64,000 bases of DNA from Trissonchulus latispiculum (Eukaryota; Nematoda; Enoplea; Enoplida; Ironidae). The notes beneath the pieces are model-generated. The model was not told where the DNA came from. It worked only from the letters and a program-made list of their open reading frames with translations, and made no database searches. The stretch spans positions 1 to 64,000 of the forward strand of contig JASAND010016529.1 of NCBI GenBank assembly GCA_030248195.1. The letters are read 5' to 3'. This document shows positions 31,010 to 40,982 of the stretch, piece after piece. How positions within the stretch are numbered: position 1 is the stretch's first letter; every line of letters starts with the position of its first letter. The position numbers were made by a program, and so were the translations under genes.

Positions 31010-31477
31010 ATGGCGTCGACAATAACTCCATTTTCTACTACTGCTAACTGTAAACTTTGTCACACGCCCTTGGAAAAACTAGTAAACAGTTACTTTCACG
31101 AAAACAACGAGGCATCATTCCCCCTAATTGGTCCAATATATTTCTGTGAAACTTGCTACATAAGAAATGGAAGAATAAGGCTGGTACTTTGCTGTTCACA
31201 CTTAGAAGCAGACGTGCAGATTTTTGAGATGGGGACCGACATGCCAGAGCACCAAACGTTTTGTTTCATAAAACCTAGGTCCAAATGCCCCATTTGTCTA
31301 GAAGATTTTGATAGTCACCTTGTATGTCGTAAGCTGACTTGTGACCACACATTTCATGAATTTTGCATCACATCGTGGTCTCTGAGACATTACAACTGCC
31401 CTGTATGTCGTTCTGAAATAGAAACTTTTAGCGACGAAAGCAATTTGAGAATTGTTGAGACCGGTGTGCTTGCATAG
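31010..31477 (+). CDS. RING-H2 zinc-finger protein (putative E3 ubiquitin ligase)
   Basis: 155 residues. A complete RING-H2 finger at residues 93-133 has ligands C93, C96, C111, H113, H116, C119, C130 and C133 with a Trp between H/C and the last pair (C-x2-C-x14-C-x-H-x2-H-x2-C-x10-C-x2-C). Two further CxxC pairs at 14-17 and 46-49 suggest another zinc site. RING-H2 proteins bring E2 enzymes to substrates. In large DNA viruses such proteins often alter host ubiquitin signalling. It is an accessory gene, not part of the common Polinton core, and substrate unknown. Confidence 0.85.
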   Translation: MASTITPFSTTANCKLCHTPLEKLVNSYFHENNEASFPLIGPIYFCETCYIRNGRIRLVLCCSHLEADVQIFEMGTDMPEHQTFCFIKPRSKCPICLEDFDSHLVCRKLTCDHTFHEFCITSWSLRHYNCPVCRSEIETFSDESNLRIVETGVLA

Positions 31478-31607
31478 TTAAAAAAGGTGAGTGCAATGAA
31501 ATCAGTAAAAACACACATTAATACAACAGTTAATCAATAAAAGCACGACATTAGCAAAAAAAGACAAGTAAATACTATATAAATTATCATCACGAACAAC
31601 ACAAAGA

Positions 31608-31907
31608 ATGACCGAGAGGTACTATTATAGTTATGTAGTGCCAATATCGGGAGGTGTTGCAGTAGCACGGTTTCCTGGATGGTATAGTTCGTACGAAGAT
31701 GCCAAACAAGCTGCTTTTGCTCCTGTATTGGAATATGGTCCTATTCTTGGTTCTCCGACGGTTATTAAAATTGAAAGGGTTGTGGGAGGAGAAATAGTAA
31801 CGACAATATTTGCTTACATCGACGACGATATAGAATACGGACAGATTTGTCCAGGTCATGTGCCTTTCTGGCTACCCCAACAGTTTTTTAAGGGCTACTG
31901 TAAATAG
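31608..31907 (+). CDS. 99-residue accessory protein, unknown
   Basis: Opens MTERYYYSYV, then a compact mixed alpha/beta-like sequence with FPGWYSSYEDAKQAA and an acidic AYIDDDIEYG stretch. It has no TM or signal. It lies after a spacer holding TCAATAAAAGC. It is the last gene before the right TIR. I do not recognise a family. The 'GWYSSYEDAKQAA' pattern recalls small single-domain folds such as RNase H1 N-terminal or viroplasmin-like modules, but this is a weak resemblance. Confidence 0.6.
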   Translation: MTERYYYSYVVPISGGVAVARFPGWYSSYEDAKQAAFAPVLEYGPILGSPTVIKIERVVGGEIVTTIFAYIDDDIEYGQICPGHVPFWLPQQFFKGYCK

Positions 31908-31965
31908 TTGTACATAGTTGCTGTATATTGTACTAAGAAAATAAAAAAGAATAAAACAAAAATAC

Positions 31966-32441
31966 AAAAACATTAGACTAGGACCGGGCTTAGGTTAGTG
32001 TATATCATAGATTAGATAGGTAGCTAGGTAGGTACGTAGGAAGTAGGTAGGTAGGAGTCCGGTAATGGGCCGACGCCGGGTCCCAAGCCCCGGGGGAAGA
32101 ACGCAGAGGGACGGAAATGTTGATTAAGAAGCTCTTACTAAGTTTAAACAATGAAAATAGTTACTTACGTTTCATGTGAGTCTTCAGTGACGAACAAAGG
32201 AAAACCTGGAAGTTCCACTATTCTTGCGTTTAAAATAAAGTCGAGTAGTTGAATAAAAACTTATACCCTAGAGACGAAAGGCGGTATGTGATGAGAAGTT
32301 TCAAACTCAAAACCCTAGGGAGAACAGATGGGGTTAACAAAAATGCGAAGAGAAGTTAAAAAAAACAGATCTCAAGGGACTTTAAACTCTCAAGGTCATT
32401 TACTCCGGGAGTGTTGGTCGAAACGGCCGCACTATACTACT
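31966..32441. repeat. right terminal inverted repeat of the Polinton
   Basis: Inverse of 16353-16827 with four substitutions and one homopolymer difference by my count. Ends CGGCCGCACTATACTACT. Confidence 0.95.
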
Positions 32442-32447
32442 AAAGGT
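32442..32447. other. target-site duplication, right copy (AAAGGT)
   Basis: Second copy of the exon/intron junction hexamer. It continues into the original intron as GTTTTTGTTTTG. It is a decoy 5' splice site lying 16 kb downstream of the real exon end. Confidence 0.95.
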
Positions 32448-33011
32448 TTTTGTTTTGTAATATACATAATTCTTCGAGAGCTTTGACCCTGTCTTCACCC
32501 GGTTTTCTGAATTTACCTAAAATGTTAAAAATTTCTGACTTACCAAGCTAGAATTTTAGCTTAAATTTTAGTTCGACGTCCAATATTCATTTGTTTTTCT
32601 TATATTTTGGTCTTGAGCATTTTCGCATTTGAGATTATTTGAATCTGTCTGTCTCTGGCTGCTTAGCTTTATCAGTTTCATGATTATTGTATAAATCTTT
32701 TTAGTACTATAATATGGTTTGCAGATTATTTTCGCAACCAAGGTTAATGTTGAAGATAGTGAACAATTTAATTTAATTTAATGCAATACAGAATAAAAAC
32801 CAAATTTTTTAAGTACTCCGTGTTTTTGGAAAAGCATACTCATTAGAGCTTGCAAAATTTCGCAGACGGATAAATTATTGGTTTTGCCAACTCATTTCTG
32901 TATAAATTTAGAAAATGTTACAGGTACTATTAAAAATATATACATTTTAAGAAACCTAGAGCAAATATAATTATGTATGTCAATATGTCAAAGGGCCTAT
33001 TTCTTAAGATT
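32448..33011 (+). other. intron remainder
   Basis: AT-rich unique-looking intron sequence of RPS13. No gene, RNA or clear repeat seen. Confidence 0.6.
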
Positions 33012-33013
33012 AA

Positions 33014-33068
33014 AATGGTCGGATTAAACGGATTGAAATTAACTCGTTTAATCCGACCATTTTTAATC
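33014..33068. repeat. 24-bp perfect-type hairpin with GGATTAAACG
   Basis: GATTAAAATGGTCGGATTAA and its inverse flank a 13-bp loop, with a single mismatch. Related GGATTAAA/TTTAATCC words recur at 35463-35689 and 36922-36950, so this may be one end of a larger element that spans the Penelope-like fragment. Confidence 0.5.
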
Positions 33069-33129
33069 TTCAATTCGAAAAACAAACAAAGTATTTACAA
33101 TATATATGTCGCATGAAGATTGAAAAACC

Positions 33130-33337
33130 ATGCACTTGCGCAAATGCATGATTATCCCATGCACTTGCTTAAGTGCATGGGTCGTTTATGCACTTGCGCA
33201 AATTCATAAACGTCTCATGCACTTAATCAAATTCATACGACGTTTTATGAATTTAAGCAAATTCATATGCACTTGCTAAAATTCATACAACTTTTTATGA
33301 ATTTGCGCAAATGCATATGCACTTACTAAAATTCATA
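33130..33337. repeat. array of eight 20-bp near-palindromes, ~29-bp period
   Basis: Units start near 33130, 33159, 33188, 33217, 33247, 33267, 33298 and 33318. The type is ATGCACTTGCGCAAATGCAT or ATGAATTTAAGCAAATTCAT, with 9-11-bp spacers or none. The repeat is variable while its symmetry is kept. It stands 100 bp from the end of the Penelope-like ORF. Confidence 0.7.
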
Positions 33338-33444
33338 AAACGCCCCTATGAAATTACTCATATTCTTTGGCACTTATACAGTAAACGGATATTTTTCTAT
33401 ATTTGTTCAGTTTATAAATTGGGGTCATATGTGTTAAGCTGCAT

Positions 33445-35340
33445 TTAAAGGAAGAAATAAAGGTGATAGAATTTTGTCCTATTCTCAAAAAAATTTATGG
33501 AAAATATTGCATCTAATATAACACCAGATCTATCAATTATCCAAAATAAATTGGCATTATTTTTAGTATTTTGGTAAATAGCATTAGTATACATTCTTAG
33601 TCTATTTAATATCAATTTTAAAGCACAGCCAATTCCCTTTGACACAGGTTTTGTAATTGCACTGTGACTGGCTACTATAAATCTATGTTTAACTGGATTC
33701 TTATGAAATTTAGGAATCATATATATAAATGGGAATTGTCTACAGGTTTCTGTAACATTCCAGCCCATACAGTACATATCTTCACATAAACTATTAATTA
33801 AAATATCTTTATTAACTGCCATATATTCGTACACATCACTTACAAAATTTATACTATTATTACTGGTATCAACTTTAATTCCTAGTTCATTTAAGATAAC
33901 ACTTATGTAATGCTGCTTACATATTATAGCATAGGTTTGGTTTGCTTTATCAATAGGAGTAAATACATAATTCTTTTGTAACTTACGCAGTTCATTTTTA
34001 TTACATTCTATATTTAACTGTTTACTTATTGTAAAATTACCCTGCCTATTTATTTGGCTTTCAATCATTTCATATATTCTATTACTCCACAAATATAAAT
34101 TACACTTATCAATCTCCGATACTATCTTATTAAAACATAAACTTTTAATATACTTACTCAAGCCTATTTTCACACTTTCCATAGCTTTATTCTTATCATT
34201 ATCTTTAGCAATGCGAAATTTACAACCCAAGGCAAGTAATCGACTTACTACCTCATTATCTACAACACTTACATCAAAAGTAATTATGTGCCTATGATAA
34301 TTATCAATATAATTTACTTTTTCTTTACATATACAAGTAGTACTTTGTTTTAGAAAATCCATAACTTTTAAATTACTAACCGTTTCCTTATAATTAAATA
34401 TTAAAGTTGACGTACTATTATCATATTTATATATTGTCATAGGTCTAGCATATAATCTATTCTCCAATGGCCAATAGGTTGAGGCATAGTCAAAAACTTT
34501 TCGGAAATCAATAATATCAAATAATTTATTAACATAATGAAATAAAATTTTAGGTTTCTTAGGTTGTTTCAACTTTTCATTGTTAATACTACTCTTATAC
34601 ATTTTAGTCAAGCACAAATCAATAAGCAACTCTACTATATCACCACTTTCTTGTTTATCTGAAATAAGCAAAAACAGCTTTCTTATTTCCGATCTACGTA
34701 GACCAAAAATAATTTTAGTAATGCTTTTTCGATATTCTAATTTATCTCTAATAGGCCTTTCTAGCAGCTCTTTATATAACTCATCAGCATTTATCCTTAA
34801 CTGTGTGCTAGAAGGCTTTTTAAAACCTCTAGATCTTGTTCTTTCAGCTTTACTAAAATTACAATACACAGGTATATTATTATTTTCATTTCTTAAATAA
34901 TCATTAAGTCCATAAGGGTATTTTGTTTTAAGTAATTTAATCCAGTATTCTTCCCTATCTAATAAATTTTGTCTATTAATAGACTCATCTTCTACATGCT
35001 TAACTTTTTCAATTATTTTAAGACTGAACTTTTTACACTCATTATTTTTAAAATGTGATACTAAATTAAAACATCCAGACTGACCTGAACCACAAATGGC
35101 TCTAATATGTTCCATCATTCTTATCCTGAATTTACGTTTAGTTTGTCCTACATACTGCATACCACATTCCATACATGTAATTAAATAAATCACATTTCTT
35201 GTGTCACAAGTTAAATATAGTTTATCATTGTTAATTACATTGTAATTCCACGACTTATACGTATTCTTAAATGTTTGTTGAGTGTCCGTACGACAGCAAA
35301 CGATGCATCTAGCTCTATCACAGATAATATAATTAGACGC
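33445..35340 (-). pseudogene. Penelope-like element, GIY-YIG first, truncated RT
   Basis: The frame is open from about 35340. Cys-rich motif CDRARCIVCCR comes first, then a GIY-YIG endonuclease (VIYLITC...QYVGQTKRKFRIRMMEH), a linker with basic segments, and the N-terminal part of a Penelope-type reverse transcriptase (FTPIDKANQTYAIIC; PKFHKNPVKHRFIVASH). The endonuclease is N-terminal, as described for the Naiad/Chlamys group, rather than C-terminal as in canonical Penelope elements. The frame ends near RT motif A. No YxDD catalytic box follows, so the copy is 3'-truncated and dead. It lies in the same RPS13 intron as the Polinton. Confidence 0.85.
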
Positions 35341-35462
35341 AGGTGAAAAACCACCCTAGTATGACGCCTCACCCAAAGCGACATGGGTGGACACGGAGAA
35401 GGTTAGGTTTTGAAAGGGACCAACCCAATGAAAAAACCCCAGAAAAAACTAAGTGCAAGTTC

Positions 35463-35689
35463 AAATCCGTTTAATCCGCGTAGCTGCACGAGGATTAAAA
35501 ACTAGTTGTAAATACAAGAGACGGCTTAAACGGATTAGAATTAATCTTTAAAGAGACAAGGAATAAGCAGGTCGGATTAAAATTAACTCTTCCATTTTTT
35601 AATCCTAAGTGTGAATAAAGAAACAGGATTAGATTAAAATTTTAATCCTAGGTGCACTAAAGAAACAGGATTAAATTTAATCCGTTTAA
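35463..35689. repeat. TTTAATCC-rich repeat fragment
   Basis: Repeated TTTAATCC and GGATTAAA words, plus two copies of 'CTAAAGAAACAGGATTA'-like text. It is split by the TTAA element that follows and continues at 36914-36955. Confidence 0.45.
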
Positions 35690-36909
35690 GGGGGGGGTCG
35701 CCAGGTACCAAATTTTATAATCACCGATTTCGCTCATTTTTGGGTATAATATACCCCCGTATGTGCCCAAAAACAAGACAAATTTTTAGAGTCCAGGGTC
35801 AATCCAGTCTAGAGATATTGCAGTTCAAATCTCTACAATTTAGTATTTACGTTAGTATTCCTCGCTGAGGGCTTCGAAGTCGCGTACAAGTGGGATGACA
35901 AGAGACTGTGGCATGACAAATACATCAATTCAAAGCCTTTACCTGTAGGTGGTTATTACCGCATAAATTACAGTGGCAAGCTAAGCAACGAGCGAGACAC
36001 GGCGATTGGACGATTTGGTAAAGCTTATTTCGACTGTCATTTGATTCAAACTTTAACTCGCTCTAACTTTCTCATACAACTTTATAGAGACTTGGTGCAA
36101 GAAGATAAAATGTTCAGGACATCGAGAGCTTCAATTTGATATAAAATATGGCTATATTTGAAAAAGTTGAAAATTTGACATTTTTTGCTCATAGGTGTCC
36201 GCCATGCTATCGTAGTACGTCACCAAAGGAAAACACAGGCTACTAGCATGAAACTTCACATAAGCGTAGGTTTTATCCCAGTCTATTAGCATGCCAAATT
36301 TTATTGAGATACCTTAAGATTTGACTGACTTATGAGGCAGCCAACATGAAATTTTCGAAAAATGACGGTTTTTGAGGAAAAATGGAATTTCTGCTACCGA
36401 AACTGCGAGCTACTGAAAAGGCCAAATAGGGATTGATTATATGCAAAATAAAGCTCTAACAATATACTGTGCTAATATCTAAACGCGAAGTTTCTACACC
36501 AAAGGGTTAGTTCAGGACAAGACAAAACGCGCACTGACCTACACATTTGTAGAGCGATTTTGAGCAAAAATCGATTCTCCGGACTTTGAAAATTTGTGTA
36601 AAATCAGCGACCCTACGGAAAATGAGCTCGTATAGATATTAGCACTTTACCTAGTCCAAATTAGGTTTACAGCCGAGTCGTAGCCGATTTACTCTTACAC
36701 AGCGCTCAAACTTTTGGTAGCAGAAAAATTTTCCTAACTTTTTCATTTTCCTATGTTTAACACATGTCGGGGTCACCTTTGGAGGGCTACTGTGAATGAT
36801 AGGAAAAGTTTTGCAACAAACGCACTTGTCTTGTTTTGCGGACCCATGGGGACTACAAAATATGTGAAAATGAGAAAAATCAGAGATGGTCGAAAAATCG
36901 CGACCCCCC
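35690..36909. mobile_element. 1.22-kb TTAA element, copy B
   Basis: TTAA at 35686-35689 and 36910-36913. The ends GGGGGGGTCGC and inverse GCGACCCCCC form short inverted repeats with similar subterminal text. Same family as 2493-3710 and 38658-39830. Inserted in the TTTAATCC repeat. Non-coding. From 36956 to 37617 nothing is recognised. Confidence 0.7.
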
Positions 36910-37617
36910 TTAACTCGGTGGATTAAATTTTAGTCCGTTTAATCCAGGGCCATAGTTATTGTTTACGGGGAGGTGATGGAACATGGAAGCCAAAAATTTA
37001 GCGTTCTTAGGCGAAATCAAAATTTGCAGATTTTTGGATTTTCTAGGGAAAACCGGGTCACCGGGTCAAGCCCAACTGACGCGGTTCAATCTCTCTAGAC
37101 CATTATATTATTTTGTGTGCGATACAATCAAAGTGCGAAAAATTGGGTGTTGTAGGTCTATACGGGTGAAAGTTAACTAACGTCTAATTAATGAGCTGTG
37201 GTTTACCAAATGAACCCAACTTTGCTCCAATTAATACTCCAAATCTGTCTTGACTTGAGTAAAATGACGTGATTTTGTTAACCCCTGCGTTCACAGTGCT
37301 AGATTACATTATCGATAATGTCGCTGTTTGCCATTTCAAAGAAGTGAGTCAATTACTCCAAAGTACTGTGGCAGAATTGGCTGAAGCTTTGCGCATTACA
37401 GGCCAGTGAGTGTACCAAGATGTGCAGAAAGCTACCAGGTCACTAAACCTCGCTCCAATGTTTAGAAATGCTAGATTGATTTCTCGAAGTATGGATGGCG
37501 ATCACTACAAAAAGCTTTAAGACTAAGCGCTTAGCTAGCTTTTCAGGCCTAAAATACGGGTTATTTCTTTTACATATTATATTAAACGTTGTAGTCAGTC
37601 TGCTTACGTGGTTTCAG

Positions 37618-37718
37618 GACCGTGATTCCAAATTTCGTCTAATTCTGGTCGAGTCCCGTATCCATCGCTTAGCTCGCTACTACAAGAAAAAGCAGATTTT
37701 GCCTCCAACGTGGAAATA
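37618..37718 (+). CDS. RPS13: RPS13 exon 5
   Basis: 101 bases after the acceptor CTTACGTGGTTTCAG. It reads [26 protein letters not shown], then ILPPTWK and two bases of a Tyr codon before donor GTAAGA. This is the conserved C-terminal part of S13. It continues exon 4 in frame (R-K|D), so splicing must cross the 21.3-kb intron containing the Polinton and the Penelope-like fragment. Confidence 0.97.
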
Positions 37719-37879
37719 GTAAGATGTTTACCGTAGTAATCTTTAATATCTTCATTCTATTTTTCTGTTTCATCGCTTGTCATTTTTGAAAGTCTTATTT
37801 TGTAAACGATGTTATTGCGTTTGATTTGTTATCTTGATGTAGTTTGAATTAAGCTTTGCCTTTTGTTTTTGTGTTTCAG

Positions 37880-37913
37880 CGAATCCTCTACTGCTTCCGC
37901 TTTGGTATCATAA
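37880..37913 (+). CDS. RPS13: RPS13 exon 6 and stop
   Basis: Follows acceptor TTTGTGTTTCAG. Completes Tyr and encodes E-S-S-T-A-S-A-L-V-S with TAA at 37911-37913, the standard S13 tail. The sum of coding exons with a 23-base first exon is 456 bases, 151 residues plus stop. A possible ATTAAA polyadenylation signal stands at about 37986. The preceding intron is only 161 bp, and I see no box C/D snoRNA in it. Confidence 0.95.
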
Positions 37914-37999
37914 TTGGATGTTTCAAGCAAAAGGCGAACAATGTTATTTCGACATTTTGTTTGTTGTTGCATATTTGTTTTGAAGATTAAAGTTTGAAT

Positions 38000-38653
38000 T
38001 GAGAGTTGAATATTGCATTATTCGTAGGTTTACATGAAGTTAGAACTAAGGTGGAAGGTTCCTGAGCTCCTCGTTACATTAATCTTCAAATTCTGGGACA
38101 AAAATCCTACCTGTATGCTTCAGGCTAAACCCATGTGAACAGCCGCTGCAAGGCAGACATGTTTCCCAAATTAAACTCATTTCCTCAACTAACCCTTATG
38201 GTGAAAGCAACTGGGAGGCCTCGCACTTTGGGGAAATCATTTTATTTACCAGGAAAGGAAGCGTCCCGCTAAGCTAAGTAGGAATAAAATTTTAACTCTA
38301 ATAAAGTTTTCTTTAATTTAAAAGTTTACTTATTTAATCTGCCATTTTTTATGTCAATAGAATGAGGTATCAAGGAAAGGGCTTTTTAAGATTTTAAGTC
38401 GACCTTTTCCATATCTAATGTAATCTGTTCATAATCTTTAGTTTTCTGAAATTTAAAACCCAAGCAGTATGAGCAAATCCGGATTAGATTAAAATATCCA
38501 ATCTTCGAAGCATTCAGGATTTAATTTAATTTTTTTAACTCTTTCAATCAGAGTTGGGTTAAGACTTAATTTATTTTAAGGTGCTGTTTCCTTAATGTGG
38601 CAGCCTGCTGTAATGCAATATACTTTGACACAGAACTTCTTTCTCAATGAGAT
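38000..38653. other. 3' flank of RPS13, no gene seen
   Basis: AT-rich sequence with scattered TTTAATC-type words near 38470-38580, probably old repeat. Nothing else supported. Confidence 0.5.
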
Positions 38654-38657
38654 TTAA

Positions 38658-39830
38658 GGGAGGGGGTCGCGATTTTTCAGATATTTTGTAGTCCTCATGG
38701 GCCCGCAAAACAAGACAAGTGAATTTGTTGCTAAACCTTTCCTATCATTCACAACAGCCCTCCACAGGTGACCCCGACATGTGTTAAACATAGGAAAATG
38801 AAAAAGGAAAAGTTTTCTGCTGCCAAAAGTTGGAGCGCTGTGTAAGAGCAAGTCGGCTACAACTTGCTGTAAGCCTAATTTTGGACTAGGTAAAGTGTTA
38901 ATATCTATACGAGGTTATTTCCCGTAGGCGTAGGGCCGCGGATTTTATACGCATTTTCAAATTCCGGAGAAGTCGATTTTTGCTCACAATCGCTCTGCAA
39001 ATGTGTAGTAGGTCAGTGACCATATTGTCCTGTCCTGAGACCAACCCTTTGATGTAGAAACTTCGCGTTTAGGTATTAGCACAGTATATTGCTAGAGCTT
39101 TATTCTGAATTTTATTAATCCCTATCAGGACTTTTCAGTAAATTTGGTAACAGAAATTCCATTTTTCCTCAAAAATCGTCATTTTTCGAGAATGTCATGT
39201 TTGTTGCTTTATAAGTCAGCCAAATCTTAAACTTCAGGTTTCTCAATAAAATTCGTCTTGCTAATAGGCTGACATAATGCCAACGTGTATGTAAAGTTTC
39301 ATGCCAATAGCCTGTGTTTTGCGCTGGCTACATGTTACGATAGCATGGCGAACACATACAGGCAAAAAATGTCAAATTTTCAACTTTCCCAAATATCGCC
39401 TAATTTTATACCAAATTGAAGCTATTGATGTCGTGAACATTTTATCTTTATAACCAAGTCTCTACAAAGTAGTATAAGAACGAAGACTTAAAATGTGAAG
39501 CAAATGACAGTCGGAATGAGCTTTACTAAATCGTCCAAGCGCCGTGTATGGCACGTTGCTTGGCTTGCCACTGTAATTTATATGCAGTAATAAATACCTA
39601 CCGGTAGTGGCTTTTGTCTTTTGTCATCCTATATGTACGCGACTTCGAAGCTCTCAGTGCGGCATACTGGCATAAATACTAAATTGTAGGGATTTGAACT
39701 GCAATATCTCTAAACTGGATTGACCCTGGACTCTAAAAGTTTGTCTTGTTTTTGGGCACATATGGGGGCATATTATTATAGCCGAAAATGAGCTAAATCG
39801 GCGACAATAAAATTTGGTATTAAGTAACAG
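38658..39830. mobile_element. TTAA element, copy C (inverted, one end shortened)
   Basis: Inverse of copy B. TTAA at 38654-38657 followed by GGGAGGGGGTCGC. The other end reads AAATTTGGTA then TTAA without the C-tract, so about 20 terminal bases are missing. A foldback lies immediately beyond. The minus-strand ORFs inside are not genes. Confidence 0.65.
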
Positions 39831-39833
39831 CAA

Positions 39834-40247
39834 GAGTACATAATGATGAGAGTATGACAAGCCTAACCCTCTATGCAGTGAAGGCCAAAACTATGCGATG
39901 CGCGCTATCGGTTGACCCGCTCCCCACGAATTGACCCCCTCTCACATCGCCCCTATATGGGTACATAGTCCCAAATGGGGGTCACTCACTCGCTTAGCAT
40001 GTTTTTTACATGCAAGTGTTAAACATACACGCTTAAACCCCTCCCCAAATTGGGCCACTATTAATTTCAACGTGTAATTATGCAAAGCAGTGAGCGACCC
40101 CCGTTTGGACCACGTTCCCATATAGGGGCGGTGTGAGAGGGGGTCAATTCGTGGGGGGGATCAGCCGATAGCGCGCATAGCATAGTTTTGGCCTTCACTG
40201 CGTAGAATGTTACGCTTGTCATACTCTTATCATTATGTACTCTTGGT
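39834..40247. repeat. foldback element with ~160-bp arms and TSD
   Basis: Arms 39834-39990 and 40090-40247 are inverted copies, outer ends CAAGAGTACATAATGATGAG and inverse. GTAACAG stands on both outer sides, a probable target duplication. Inner blocks contain C-tracts and a 'GGGGTCACTCACTCGC'-like pair. Non-coding. Confidence 0.65.
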
Positions 40248-40508
40248 AACAGTATTCAGATTCTAGCAATGACTTACTTAGACTTACTACCTAATCATAA
40301 AATTTTTAAGTAGTTTTTAAGCCTGCACCACTTCGCCATCTCTGCTTCTTGCAATTATGACCGTACCAGGTTTGGTGGCTTGCTTGCCGAATAAATCAAC
40401 ATTAAGACACGTAGTTTTATTTTAAATGACGTAAATCAGTAACATCTAACATTGGTGCAACACTCCATCCTTATATGTACTTCAACATTCTTATCTAAAT
40501 TAGAATTC

Positions 40509-40759
40509 ATCAATTTTGTGCTTTGCTTATTTTAAATCAACAAGGTTCTGGAAGCAAAAGCAAGTGCTAACAGCGAGAATCAGTTTATTTTGCACGCATC
40601 TAGCCTCAAAATTCAAGATGATTAAAATTATTATTTTTTCTAGGTCAGAAGCTATTCACCTATTGGGTACCAAATTTGATAAAATCCAAACTCTATTATC
40701 TGCTAGTGCTAAGTATGTAAATAATGTAACCCTCGTTGATCGCAAAGCACAAAATTGAT
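40509..40759. repeat. 251-bp MITE, 18-bp inverted ends
   Basis: ATCAATTTTGTGCTTTGC at 40509-40526 is exactly inverted at 40742-40759. The ORF across it starts in one terminal repeat and ends in the other, so it is not a gene. From 40260 to 40508 and 40760 to 40980 nothing recognised. Confidence 0.65.
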
Positions 40760-40982
40760 TATCCATACTTGAACATACAAAGCATTGTGTCACTAAGGTA
40801 CAACAAATACAAACAAATAAATTGCTGATGAGTCAGGGCATTATTTAGCTTCACTAGTAGCTTTACCAACGAACTGCTTGAATTCTAAACAACAATTCAA
40901 CCAACCATCATATAAAATTGAACCATAATGTAACTTTATACAACTAAATTATTTATATTTATATGGGGAATAAATGCTTAAG

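Larger units (their letters stand above)
16353..32441. mobile_element. Polinton/Maverick element (polintovirus type)
   Basis: This 16,089-bp element is bounded by AG...CT termini, about 475-bp terminal inverted repeats and a 6-bp duplication. It has the Polinton gene set: protein-primed DNA polymerase B, rve integrase with chromodomain, FtsK/A32-like packaging ATPase, adenain-type protease, and major and minor jelly-roll capsid proteins. The polymerase is on the left arm (minus strand). All other genes are on the plus strand, diverging from a repeat-rich intergenic region at 21205-22122. The TIRs differ by four substitutions and one T-run length change by my count, so the insertion is recent. 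The polymerase has two frameshifts and the capsid gene is partly duplicated, so this copy may not be fully functional. Confidence 0.97.

Noticed and set aside
30738..31031. minus-strand hydrophobic 97-codon ORF in the Polinton
   Set aside because: It is opposite an A-rich spacer. Phe/Leu/Cys richness follows from composition, and a second overlapping frame looks the same.
33130..33337. CRISPR-like array
   Set aside because: The repeats are degenerate palindromes with 0-11-bp spacers in eukaryotic DNA. Neither the spacing nor the context fits CRISPR.
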